In this document: positions 56,543-64,000 of the stretch, piece by piece
How positions within the stretch are numbered: the stretch's first letter is position 1
Layout: each line of letters begins with the position of its first letter
NCBI RefSeq assembly: GCF_013409935.1
Contig: NZ_JACCCO010000002.1
Location: forward strand, 62,001 to 126,000
Length of the DNA: 64,000 nucleotides
Origin: Streptosporangium sandarakinum
GTDB taxonomy: Bacteria; Actinomycetota; Actinomycetes; Streptosporangiales; Streptosporangiaceae
Reading direction: 5' to 3'
Position numbers and translations under genes: made by a program
Notes under the pieces: model-generated
What the model was told of the DNA's origin: nothing
Seen by the model: only the letters and a program-made list of their open reading frames with translations
The model's database searches: none

Positions 56543-58278
56543 CGGATCCCTTTCGCTCGTACGGCCAGCAGGGCCCGGTCGTCCTGGACCCGCCCGGCCA
56601 GCCACTCGGTGCTCAGCTGCTCCAGCCGCTCCACCACGGCGGAGGCGGGCATGCCCGCGCATCCGGCCAGCGCCGTCTTCAGCCGGGCTCCGCCGTACAT
56701 CTCCCGGCCCGACGGGCCGCCGAAGGCCTCGGTGATGCCGTCGCTGTAGAACAGGCACACCTCTCCCGGAGCCAGCTCGACGGTGACCGGCTCCAGCACC
56801 ACCTCCTTCATCGCCCCCAGCATCGAACCGCGGGAGGCGACCTCCTCGACCGTGCCGTCGGCGCGCAGCACCAGCGGCGGCGGATGCCCGGCCACCGCCA
56901 GCTCCAGCCGCGTCCCGCCGCCGGCGGCCGTAAGGGTGCCCAGCACCAGCGTGACGAAGGAGTTGGGCACCGCGGAGGCCAGCAGGCAGCGGTTCAGCAG
57001 CGCCACCAGCCGCCCCGGCCGGCGCTCCAGCAGCAGCAGCGCCCGCAGCGACTGGCGCACCTGCCCGGCCAGCACCGCCGCCCGCGCCCCCTTGCCGCAC
57101 ACGTCCCCCAGCACCAGCAGCGCCTCACCGTCCGCCGCACCCGCGGCGGCCTCGCCCGCGGGCAGGCAGACGTCGTAGAAGTCACCGCCGACCAGGCTGG
57201 TCTGCTGGGCCGCGCGCAGCGACCCGGCCAGCTCCGCCCCCGCCGGCTGCGGCAGCCGCGGCGGCAGCAGCCCACCGGTCAGGATCGCGTTCGTCTCACC
57301 CTGCTCCTGGTACAGCGCCGCCGCCGAGATCGCCGCGCCCGCCCGGGAGGCGAAGACCCGCACCAGCGTCTCGGTCTCCTCATCGAACGGCTCACCGCCG
57401 GGGCCGCGGGCCAGCACCAGCGCCCCGGCCGGGACGCCGTTGCCCGGCAGCGGGGTGACCAGCAGGTGGGCGGCGACGCCGAACCCCTCCGGCAGCAGCC
57501 ACTCCGGCACCTGCGCCGGATCCAGCCAGCGGCTGGGCACCGGCGGGAAACCGGCCAGCGCCTCGGTCAGGCCCGGCACCTGGGCGACCTCGGCCGGGCC
57601 GATGACGCCCTCCTGCATGACCGGCCGGCCCGGCACCGACCGCAGCCAGGGCGCCTGGCGCCGCGCGGCGGGAGGAAGCACCACCATGGCGGCATCGGCC
57701 AGGAACGGGGAGGCAAGCTCCACCGCGGCGCGGGCGCAGCGGCGCGGGTTGAGAGAGGAGGCCAGGCGCCGCCCGGCCTCCAGCAGGAAGTCGGTGCGCC
57801 GCCGCTCGGCCAGCAGCGCCTCGGTGCGGGCGTGCTCGGCGGTGATGTCCCTCAGGTACCAGGCGCGGTGGCGGGTCCCGAACGACTCGCGCCGCACCAG
57901 CAGCCGCCGCCCGGCGAAGGCGACCTCGCGGCTCTCACCCTCGGGGTGGCCGGGATCGAACAGCCCCTCCCCGGCGGAGGCGACGTCCGTGCCCGGCCGC
58001 GCGGCCGGCAGCATCCGCGCCGCCGCGGCGTTGCGCGCCACCACCACCTGCCGGGCGTCGCACAACACCACCCCCTCGGCGCAGGCGTCCACGACGGCGC
58101 GCAGCAGCGCCTCATCCGGCACCCGCGCCGCGTCGTCCTGGAAACCGCCCGGCGGATCATCGAGCAGGCCGGCGCGCAGGCCGCCGAGGGAGCCGCCCCG
58201 GACATCACCGTGCAGGCCGGCGGGGGCCTCACCACCTCCGGAGCGGGTGCCCTGGCCGGCGGACCGAGCTGTGGTCAT
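56539..58278 (-). CDS. PAS-GAF-SpoIIE serine/threonine phosphatase (RsbU-like)
   Basis: A 579-residue PP2C-type phosphatase. N-terminal ~50 residues are disordered and Gly-rich; a PAS-like domain (LLRAVVDACAEGVVLCDARQ; WYLRDITAEH) follows, then a GAF domain (~165-325), and a SpoIIE catalytic domain with LVGGDFYDVCLP, LVLGDVCGKGARAAVLAGQV and LFYSDGITEA metal-binding Asp residues. It should dephosphorylate the STAS protein encoded at the end of the operon. ATG 58278 follows GGAGG by eight bases; GTG 58281 is adjacent. Confidence 0.9.
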   Translation of the reverse strand: MTTARSAGQGTRSGGGEAPAGLHGDVRGGSLGGLRAGLLDDPPGGFQDDAARVPDEALLRAVVDACAEGVVLCDARQVVVARNAAAARMLPAARPGTDVASAGEGLFDPGHPEGESREVAFAGRRLLVRRESFGTRHRAWYLRDITAEHARTEALLAERRRTDFLLEAGRRLASSLNPRRCARAAVELASPFLADAAMVVLPPAARRQAPWLRSVPGRPVMQEGVIGPAEVAQVPGLTEALAGFPPVPSRWLDPAQVPEWLLPEGFGVAAHLLVTPLPGNGVPAGALVLARGPGGEPFDEETETLVRVFASRAGAAISAAALYQEQGETNAILTGGLLPPRLPQPAGAELAGSLRAAQQTSLVGGDFYDVCLPAGEAAAGAADGEALLVLGDVCGKGARAAVLAGQVRQSLRALLLLERRPGRLVALLNRCLLASAVPNSFVTLVLGTLTAAGGGTRLELAVAGHPPPLVLRADGTVEEVASRGSMLGAMKEVVLEPVTVELAPGEVCLFYSDGITEAFGGPSGREMYGGARLKTALAGCAGMPASAVVERLEQLSTEWLAGRVQDDRALLAVRAKGIR

Positions 58279-58547
58279 CACCCAGACCTCCGAATCGATC
58301 GGTCAAACCACCCTATCCTCCGCACCGGCCCGGCGGGCCCTGCGGCCACCGTCCGTCACCGCCGCGGCCGCCCCGCCGCCGGTTGCGGCGGCCCGCCGAC
58401 CTCCATGGCTCTCCTGACCTCCTGTCGGCACGACATTGACTCCACAAAGTGACGTAAACGTGACCGAACTCGGTTGAACCAGGCAGCCGGACCGCGCATC
58501 ACCTATTAAAGTTTTGAACGCACCTTGCTGCTATGGGGGAGAAAGTT

Positions 58548-59756
58548 GTGCTAGACGTGGAACGCCGTAGCCTCCGGACACCATTGGCCGCCCTGGCCGT
58601 GACGACCGCCGCCCTGCTGGCGACCTCCTGCTCCGGTGGACCGGCGGCGAGCGATCCCGCCGCCGAGGGGCAGAAGGCACCCGCCAAGGACGCGCCCTCC
58701 GGAGCCACCATAAAGATCAGCCCGCAACAGGGCAGCGACACCGTCGCCCCGAACAAGAAGATCGTTGTCACCGCCGCCGGAGGCCCCCTCGAACAGGTCA
58801 CCGCCGAAAGCGACGGCGAACCCGTTGAAGGCGCCTTCGACGCCGGACGCACCAAATGGGTGTCGAAGCGGGCACTGAAGCCGTCCACCGCCTACACCGT
58901 CTCGGCCCGCGCCGCCGGCGGCACCACCGCGCAAAGCAGCTTCACCACCCGCAAGCCCAAGGTCGAACTGAAGGTCGCCGACGTCACCCCCGCCGTCAAG
59001 GGCGAAAAGGTCGGCATCGGCGCCCCCATCATCGTGACCTTCAACAACCCGGTCACCGACAAGGCCGCGGTGGAAAAAGCCCTGCACGTCGAATCCGAGA
59101 AACCCTCCCGGGGCGCCTGGCGCTGGACCAGCGACACCACCGTCATCTACCGCACCGCGAAATTCTGGCAACCGCACCAGAAGGTCACCTTCACCGCCAA
59201 CATCACCGGTGTCCAGAGCGGCAAGGACGCCTACGGCGTCGAAGACCTGACCAAGACCATCCAGATCGGCGCGGCCCAGACCGCCGTCGTCAACACCCGC
59301 ACCCACAAGATGGTCGTCAAGCGCGACGGCAAGGTCGTCAAGACCATGCTCATCAGCGCCGGCAACGCCAGCACCCGCGAATACACCACCACCAGCGGCG
59401 TCCACCTGACCATGGGCAAGGCCAACCCCGAGCGCATGATCTCCCCGGGCCGCAAGAAAGGCGACCCCGGCTACTACGACCTCATGATCAACCACGCGGT
59501 GCGGTTCTCCAACAGCGGCGAATACGTCCACGCCCTCAACAACGTCTGGGCCCAGGGCCGCCAGAACGTCAGCCACGGCTGCATCAACGCCCGCCCCGAC
59601 CAGGCCAAGTGGTTCTACGACCAGGTCCAGCGCGGAGACGTCATCACCATCACCGGCACCAACCGCGCACTCGAATGGAACAACGGCTGGGGCTTCTGGC
59701 AGATGCCGTTCAGCCAGTGGAAGAAGGGCAGCGCCCTGACCGGCACCGACAGCTGA
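58548..59756 (+). CDS. L,D-transpeptidase lipoprotein (LdtMt2-like)
   Basis: A 402-residue cell-wall enzyme: lipoprotein signal peptide (LAALAVTTAALLATSC with lipobox ATSC), two Ig-like domains (~50-245), a YkuD catalytic domain with VSHGCINARPDQAKW (active-site Cys and SHGCxN motif) and the upstream His region MINHAVRFSNSGEYVH, then a short aromatic tail (WNNGWGFWQMPFSQW). It makes 3-3 peptidoglycan cross-links and is insensitive to most beta-lactams except carbapenems. GTG 58548 is preferred, with GGAG six bases upstream; ATG 58533 is an alternative. Confidence 0.92.
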   Translation: MLDVERRSLRTPLAALAVTTAALLATSCSGGPAASDPAAEGQKAPAKDAPSGATIKISPQQGSDTVAPNKKIVVTAAGGPLEQVTAESDGEPVEGAFDAGRTKWVSKRALKPSTAYTVSARAAGGTTAQSSFTTRKPKVELKVADVTPAVKGEKVGIGAPIIVTFNNPVTDKAAVEKALHVESEKPSRGAWRWTSDTTVIYRTAKFWQPHQKVTFTANITGVQSGKDAYGVEDLTKTIQIGAAQTAVVNTRTHKMVVKRDGKVVKTMLISAGNASTREYTTTSGVHLTMGKANPERMISPGRKKGDPGYYDLMINHAVRFSNSGEYVHALNNVWAQGRQNVSHGCINARPDQAKWFYDQVQRGDVITITGTNRALEWNNGWGFWQMPFSQWKKGSALTGTDS

Positions 59757-60051
59757 CCCCCGCCCCTCCCGCCGAAGCACCCCGCACGCCGGAAGCGGGG
59801 GAGAAGGACCGCCCATCGGGGCCCCACGCCGCCGCCGCACCGGCGCCCGGGGCCCCGGCCCTTTCCCCCCCTCCCTGGTTTTCCCTTCGCTTTCCCCGGG
59901 GATCCACCGGCGGCGACACCCCGGCGACGCCACCCGGGGGCCCACCGGACCTGCCTCTCTCCTCGGCGGCTCACCACCCGGCCCCCACCCCGCGGGCGCC
60001 GGCCCCCGGCGAGCCGCCGGAAAGACCACCCCGACCCCGAGGCCCCGCGCC
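59757..60051. other. Convergent intergenic region
   Basis: A 295-base C-rich gap between the L,D-transpeptidase and the radical SAM gene. A GGGGCCCC inverted pair near 59818 and 59849 may form a terminator. No gene is recognised. Confidence 0.35.
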
Positions 60052-61014
60052 TCACAGCAGCGGCAGCTGCCGATGCCCGGGCAGCGCCAGCGGCAACGGC
60101 TGCTCCGGCCGCTCGGCCCCCAGCCCGTACCGGGCCGCCAGCTGCAGCACCTGAGCCGTCACCGCCCGCACATACCCCTCCTCGGCGTCCGCGCCCTGGG
60201 CGTACAGCTCGCCGTACCGCTCCACCAGCCGCGGATGACGCTCACCCAGCCACGCCAGATACCACTCCCGCGCCCCCCGCGGCAGCCGCAGCACCCGCGG
60301 CTCCACACTCACCGCCCCCGCTCCCGCCACCCGCCGCACCGTCGCCGCCAGCTGATCCGCCGAATCGGTCACCAGCGGCAGCACCGGCGCCATCGCCACC
60401 CCGCACGCCACCCCCCGCTCACCCAGCTCCGCCACCAGCTCCAGCCGCTTCTGCGCACTGGGCGCCCCCGGCTCCGCCCACCGCCGCACCTGCTCATCGA
60501 CGAACGCGATCGACACCACCACCCCCGCCCCCGGCGCCCCCGCCAGGAGATCGGCGTCCCGCAGCACCAACGGGCTCTTGGTGAACACCGTGAACGGCGC
60601 CCCCGCCTCCCGCAACGCCGCCACCACCTGCGGCATCAGCCGGTAGACCTCCTCGGCCCGCTGGTAGCAGTCACCGCCCAGCCCCACACTCACATGCTCG
60701 CCGTCCCACCGCGACGCCAGCTCCGCCCGCAGCCGCCGCCCGATGTCCGGCCGCACCACCACCGCCGAGTCGAACCCCGCCCCCGCGTCCAGCCCCAGCC
60801 GCCGATGCGCGCCCCGCGCCGCGCAGTACCGGCACCCCAGCTCACACCCCCGATACGGGCTCAGCGACCACGCGCCGCCCGAACGCTCCAGCGCGCTGCG
60901 CACCGGAGCCTCATAACACGTCAGATCCCCAAGGACACGCCGGACGGCGGTGCGCTCGATCCGCGGCCCGCCCCGCGGCGGCTCCTCCAGCAACGCGGGC
61001 GCCTCCCATCGCAT
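60052..61014 (-). CDS. Rv2578c-family radical SAM protein
   Basis: A 320-residue radical SAM enzyme with the iron-sulfur motif SPYRGCELGCRYCAARGAH (CxxxCxxC) at ~50-70 and the flanking pattern of the SplB-related Rv2578c family (VGLGGDCYQRAEEVYRLMPQ; FTVFTKSPLVLRDADLL; LGERGVACGVAMAPVLP). The reaction is unknown; relatives are annotated as DNA photolyase-related proteins. ATG 61014 is preferred; the upstream in-frame extension is basic and poorly conserved. Confidence 0.88.
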   Translation of the reverse strand: MRWEAPALLEEPPRGGPRIERTAVRRVLGDLTCYEAPVRSALERSGGAWSLSPYRGCELGCRYCAARGAHRRLGLDAGAGFDSAVVVRPDIGRRLRAELASRWDGEHVSVGLGGDCYQRAEEVYRLMPQVVAALREAGAPFTVFTKSPLVLRDADLLAGAPGAGVVVSIAFVDEQVRRWAEPGAPSAQKRLELVAELGERGVACGVAMAPVLPLVTDSADQLAATVRRVAGAGAVSVEPRVLRLPRGAREWYLAWLGERHPRLVERYGELYAQGADAEEGYVRAVTAQVLQLAARYGLGAERPEQPLPLALPGHRQLPLL

Positions 61015-61133
61015 CCGATCAGTGGAACACGCATTCGACGCCACCCGCAAGTCACCCCGGATCGCCCGCCCGCGCCCGCCCCGCAGGGGCACGATCCCGT
61101 CCTCAGGGAAGGAACGGGACCGTGCCCGGAAGA

Positions 61134-61190
61134 TCAGGGCCTGACGAGGATCTTGAGGCTCCTGCGGTCGGCCATGTCCCGGTAGGCGAA
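61134..61190 (-). pseudogene. C-terminal fragment of an alcohol dehydrogenase/quinone oxidoreductase
   Basis: Eighteen codons read FAYRDMADRRSLKILVRP and stop. This is the classical last helix of zinc-binding dehydrogenases (YRxMADRxxxGKxLVRP). The rest of the gene is missing; sequence upstream belongs to an MmyB-type regulator fragment on the other strand. Confidence 0.55.
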
Positions 61191-61462
61191 CTGTCCACCC
61201 TCAGCCCCGAATTCCGCAGCCAGTGGGCCGCCCACAACGTGCGCATCCACCACGACGGCACCAAGCGGCTGCGGCACCCCAGGTCGGCGGCCTGGAGCTG
61301 ACCTACCAGTCCCTCGACCTGCCCATGACCAACCGGAACGTGTACGACCTCACCATCTACACCGCCGAACCGGGCACCGCCTCCGAAGACCGGCTCAAAC
61401 TCCTGGCCAGCCTGGCCGCCACCCGCCCCCGCGAAACACACCCCACCGACCGGCCCCGCTGA
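61185..61462 (+). pseudogene. Frameshifted C-terminal fragment of an MmyB-type XRE regulator
   Basis: Codons from 61185 read GELSTLSPEFRSQWAAHNVR then IHHDGTKRLRHP, and after a one-base loss near 61280 the next frame continues VGGLELTYQSLDLPMTNRN, LTIYTAEPGTASEDRLKLLA to TGA 61460-61462. Together this is the last ~90 residues of the MmyB ligand domain of actinobacterial XRE regulators. The DNA-binding domain is gone. Confidence 0.7.
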
Positions 61463-61547
61463 AGCACACCGGCCCCCACCGGACAGGCCCCGCCGCGCGA
61501 CGATAATCGGCTGGCCCATCCCACCGGCCGCCCCCTACGCTGAGCGG

Positions 61548-62126
61548 ATGCTCAACCCCTCCTACCCCCTGCGCACCGATCGCCTCACTCTGCGGCCCTT
61601 CACCGAAGACGACCTGCACCCCCTGCACGCCATCCACCGCCTGCCAGAAGTCGCCCGCTACCTGTACGGGGAGCCCCACGACCTGGAACAGACCCGCGCC
61701 TCCCTGGCCAAGAAGGCCACCTCCGCCGCACTGACCGACGAAGGCCAGGCCCTCTCCCTGGCGGTGCAGCTGACCGCCACCGGTGAACTCATCGGCGACG
61801 CCACCCTGTTCTGGCACAGCCGCACCCACCGAAGCGGCGAGATCGGCTACAGCTTCCACCCCGGCCACCACGGCAACGGCTACGCCACCGAAACCGCCCG
61901 CGTGCTCCTGCGCCTGGGCTTCGAAGAGCTGGGCCTGCACCGCATCACCGGCCGCCTCGACGGCCGCAACCACGCCTCGGCCCGCGTGCTGGAACGCCTG
62001 GGCATGCGCCGCGAAGCCCACCTGGTGGAAAACGAGTTCGTCAAAGGCGAATGGACCGACGAGGTGATCTACGCGATGCTGCGCCGCGAGTGGGACGCCC
62101 ACCCCCTGACGAAGGAATCACCATGA
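61548..62126 (+). CDS. RimJ/RimL-type GNAT acetyltransferase
   Basis: A 192-residue GNAT protein: LRTDRLTLRPFTEDDLHPLH, GEIGYSFHPGHHGNGYATET with the acetyl-CoA loop, and ITGRLDGRNHASARVLERLG then MRREAHL, all typical of the RimJ/RimL group. Substrate may be a ribosomal protein, amino sugar or antibiotic. TACGCT six bases before ATG 61548 suggests a leaderless message. It overlaps the DUF952 gene (ATGA). Confidence 0.9.
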   Translation: MLNPSYPLRTDRLTLRPFTEDDLHPLHAIHRLPEVARYLYGEPHDLEQTRASLAKKATSAALTDEGQALSLAVQLTATGELIGDATLFWHSRTHRSGEIGYSFHPGHHGNGYATETARVLLRLGFEELGLHRITGRLDGRNHASARVLERLGMRREAHLVENEFVKGEWTDEVIYAMLRREWDAHPLTKESP

Positions 62127-62440
62127 CCATCCTGCACCTGGCCCTGGCCGCCGACTGGGACGCCGCCCGCGAAGCGGGGGAGTACCGCGTCTCCACCCTC
62201 GGCCGCACCCTGGAGGAGGAAGGCTTCATCCACGCCTGCGCCGACCACGCCCAGCTGCACGCCGTCGCCCGCCGCTACTACGGCGACATCGCCGACCCCC
62301 TGGTGCTGCTGACCATCGACCCCACCGGCCTGGACGTCCGCCTGGAGGTCCCCGCCGGCGCGCAGGAGGCCTTCCCCCACCTGTACGGGCCGCTGCCGCT
62401 CACCGCGGTCGTCTCCGCCACCCCCTACACCCGGCCCTGA
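62123..62440 (+). CDS. DUF952 family protein
   Basis: A 105-residue protein with the DUF952 pattern: FIHACADHAQLHAVARRYYG, PLVLLTIDPTGLDVRLEV and FPHLYGPLPLTAVV. Members adopt a fold related to glutathione S-transferase-like or ADP-ribosyl-related proteins, with unknown activity. GAAGGA precedes ATG 62123, which overlaps the stop of the GNAT gene, so they are translationally coupled. Confidence 0.85.
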   Translation: MTILHLALAADWDAAREAGEYRVSTLGRTLEEEGFIHACADHAQLHAVARRYYGDIADPLVLLTIDPTGLDVRLEVPAGAQEAFPHLYGPLPLTAVVSATPYTRP

Positions 62441-62571
62441 CCCCGCCTGCGGCGCCGGTACCCACCCGCCGCAGGCCAGGGGCACGACAGGGGAGCACAT
62501 CGGACGGCCCCCGCCCGAGAGGACCGCGACCCCGCCGCACACCCGAGACGCCCACCGCATCCCGGTGCGCC

Positions 62572-63375
62572 TCACGCGCACAGCGTCCGCTGGATGCGCC
62601 GCGCCGCGAACGCCAGGCCCGCCACCGCCATCACCACCAGATACCCCGCATGCCCCACAAGGCCCCAGCCCACCTGCCCGATCGCCAGGCCCCGCACCAG
62701 CTCCACCGCGTGGAACAGCGGCGTCGCCACCACCACGGCCTCCATCACCGCCGGATAGTCCGAGACCGGGGAGAACGTCCCGGAGAACAAGAACAGCGCG
62801 AACTGCCCCGTGCCGAGCAGATCGAAATCCTGCCAGCCCCGCATCAGCGTGCTGAGCGCCATCCCGACGCCGCCGAACGCCAGGGCCACCAGCATCGCCG
62901 CCGGGAACGCCGCCAGCGCCCACCACCCGCCGGTCAGCCCCATCGCCACCATCACCACCAAGAACGCCCCCGTGTAGACGGCACTGCGCACCAGCGCCCA
63001 CGCCAGCTCACCCACCGCGATCTCCACCGGCCGCACCGGCGTCGCCAGGATCGCCTCGAACGTCTTGGCGTACTTCATCTTGAAGAAGAAGTTGAACGTG
63101 GTCTCCGCCAGCGCCCCCGACATCGCCGAGACCGCCAGCATCGCCGGGGCGACGAACGCCGCGTAGTCCACCACGCGCCCGCCGCCCACCTCCAGCCGCC
63201 CCACCAGGGCGCCCACCCCCACGCCGATCGACAGCAGATACAGCACCGGCTCGAAGAACCCGGAGACCACGACCAGCCAGTACGCCGGACCCGAGCGCAG
63301 CGCCCCGACGTTGCGGCCCATCACCGCCCCGACCCGGACCGGGGACAGCCGCGCCGCCACCATCGCAGAAACCAT
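62572..63375 (-). CDS. ABC-2 transporter permease (NodJ-like), second subunit
   Basis: A 267-residue membrane protein with six hydrophobic segments and ABC-2 permease features: SGPAYWLVVVSGFFEPVLYL, KYAKTFEAILATPVRPVEIA (the amphipathic coupling region) and FLFSGTFSPVSDYPAVMEAV. It resembles NodJ-type exporters of drugs or lipooligosaccharides. It follows the second permease gene by 21 bases; the ATPase gene is presumably beyond the right edge. Confidence 0.88.
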   Translation of the reverse strand: MVSAMVAARLSPVRVGAVMGRNVGALRSGPAYWLVVVSGFFEPVLYLLSIGVGVGALVGRLEVGGGRVVDYAAFVAPAMLAVSAMSGALAETTFNFFFKMKYAKTFEAILATPVRPVEIAVGELAWALVRSAVYTGAFLVVMVAMGLTGGWWALAAFPAAMLVALAFGGVGMALSTLMRGWQDFDLLGTGQFALFLFSGTFSPVSDYPAVMEAVVVATPLFHAVELVRGLAIGQVGWGLVGHAGYLVVMAVAGLAFAARRIQRTLCA

Positions 63376-63396
63376 GACGTCCTTCCAGGCCCCTCG

Positions 63397-64000
63397 TCAG
63401 TCCCGCAGCCGCCGGCCGAACGCCGACACCGCCCACGCCGTACCCGCCGCGGCCCACACCAGCAGACACGCCACATGCGCCCATACCGGCCACGCCGGAA
63501 AGACCCCCAGCGTCGCCGCCCGGCTCAGCTCCACCCCGTGCCACAGCGGCGAAAGACACGCCAGGACCCGCGCCGGCCCCGGCAGCTGCTCGACGGGGAA
63601 GAACACCCCCGAGAACAGCGCCGAGGGGATCATCACGAACCGGAACAGCAACGCGAAGTAGCTGTCGTGCTCCACCGTCGCGGCGAACGCCGTCACCGGC
63701 GCCGCAGCCGCCAGCCCCACCAGCGCCACCACCGCCAGGCTCAGCGGCGCCCACGGCGAGCGCAACGCGCCGAACAGCGCCGTCACCCCCAGGAACACCG
63801 CCGCCGCGACCACCACCCGCAGCAGGATGTACACAAGACGCCCGGCCACCATCTCACCGACCCGCACCGGCGCGGCGTACATCGCGTGGTAGGAACGCAC
63901 CCACTTGAAGTCGCCCATCACCGAGTACGTCGACTCACCGATCGCCGTCTGGAACGCCGTCGAGGCCAGCACCCCCGGCGTGATCCACGCCAGATACCCC
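63397..64000 (-). CDS. ABC-2 transporter permease (NodJ-like), partial
   Basis: The last ~200 residues of a second ABC-2 permease; the start lies beyond the right edge. It has STYSVMGDFKWVRSYHAMYA then APVRVGEMVAGRL (coupling region), SALFSGVFFPVEQLPGPARV and the final helix before FGRRLRD, the same layout as its neighbour at 62572-63375. The two probably form a heterodimeric exporter channel. Confidence 0.88.
   Translation of the reverse strand, partial: GYLAWITPGVLASTAFQTAIGESTYSVMGDFKWVRSYHAMYAAPVRVGEMVAGRLVYILLRVVVAAAVFLGVTALFGALRSPWAPLSLAVVALVGLAAAAPVTAFAATVEHDSYFALLFRFVMIPSALFSGVFFPVEQLPGPARVLACLSPLWHGVELSRAATLGVFPAWPVWAHVACLLVWAAAGTAWAVSAFGRRLRD

Noticed and set aside
55151..56749. 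Long plus-strand open frame opposite the cobalamin-binding gene
   Set aside because: Gln/Arg/His-rich shadow of the minus-strand operon; the minus strand carries coherent domains and coupled starts.
60073..61185. Plus-strand open frame opposite the radical SAM gene
   Set aside because: Arg/Pro/His-rich shadow; the minus strand has the CxxxCxxC motif and family pattern.
6015..61190. The alcohol dehydrogenase fragments at 6015-6212 and 61134-61190 as halves of one gene
   Set aside because: They lie 55 kb apart and their end motifs point to different dehydrogenase subgroups.
1..64000. Enediyne or other biosynthetic gene cluster linked to the neocarzinostatin-like protein
   Set aside because: No polyketide synthase, NRPS or tailoring cassette is present in the window.
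1..64000. tRNA or rRNA genes, complete insertion sequences, attachment sites
   Set aside because: None could be recognised by eye; the transposase-like helix-turn-helix at 2458 belongs to a regulator.

Overview
This window is chromosomal DNA of a high-GC actinomycete. Codon third positions are almost always G or C. Start codons are often GTG. Many genes look leaderless, with a TANNNT box 6-7 bases before the start codon. The gene families seen (DUF574-type methyltransferase, TioE-like double-MerR regulator, Rv2578c-type radical SAM protein, DUF6194, MmyB-type regulator remnant, GbsR-like regulator with an extra N-terminal helix-turn-helix) are typical of Streptosporangiales and Streptomycetales. 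A Streptosporangium/Nonomuraea-like host is my best guess, but this is inference. I see no rRNA or tRNA genes, no intact insertion sequence, no CRISPR array and no origin.

The layout is a mosaic of short regulator-effector pairs. 1-9.9 kb: partial membrane protein, two penicillin-binding-protein-like serine hydrolases, a GbsR/MarR regulator with twin palindromes, an orphan neocarzinostatin-family secreted protein, a flavin monooxygenase with divergent TetR, a Nudix hydrolase and a PhnB-like protein. 10-16.5 kb: a HelD/HelR RNA-polymerase-recycling ATPase, an F420/flavin PPOX protein, and two divergent metal-resistance operons (ArsR-CDF-DUF3703 and ArsR-CDF). 16.5-19.8 kb: two aldo-keto reductases and a secreted Vgb-like beta-propeller. 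20-22.7 kb: a WxL-like cell-surface locus. 22.8-27.6 kb: TetR-glycosyltransferase, a Phd/RelE toxin-antitoxin pair, a methyltransferase and an SMR exporter. 27.6-31.6 kb: a 105-bp tandem repeat array, azoreductase with TetR, and TetR-MFS. 32-34.3 kb: manganese catalase abutting an NRAMP manganese transporter.

34.3-44.5 kb: SDR, RibD-like reductase, azlC-azlD with an XRE-cupin regulator, a helix-turn-helix gene coupled to an alpha/beta hydrolase, a lipoprotein, an erythromycin-esterase homologue, a 5'-truncated Vat acetyltransferase beside a 5'-truncated TetR, and a kinase-like protein. 45-54 kb: recD2, SnoaL-like protein, LysR with an MFS remnant, XRE-cupin with a thioredoxin-reductase-like enzyme, an ArsR-type regulator, GNAT, and a truncated hydrolase. 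53.6-58.3 kb: DUF6194/TioE pair, then an operon of SpoIIE-type phosphatase, CarH-like cobalamin-binding protein and STAS protein. 58.5-64 kb: an L,D-transpeptidase, a radical SAM protein, gene remnants, GNAT plus DUF952, and two ABC-2 permeases that run off the right edge.

The most interesting systems are the cobalamin/partner-switch operon at 55.2-58.3 kb (a possible B12 light sensor wired to an anti-anti-sigma module), the WxL-like locus, the orphan neocarzinostatin-like protein, and the 105-bp hairpin repeats. Gene remnants are frequent (alcohol dehydrogenase, serine hydrolase, Vat/TetR, aldo-keto reductase, MFS, hydrolase, MmyB-type regulator), which marks the window as accessory and eroding. 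All family calls rest on reading motifs; no database search was run.
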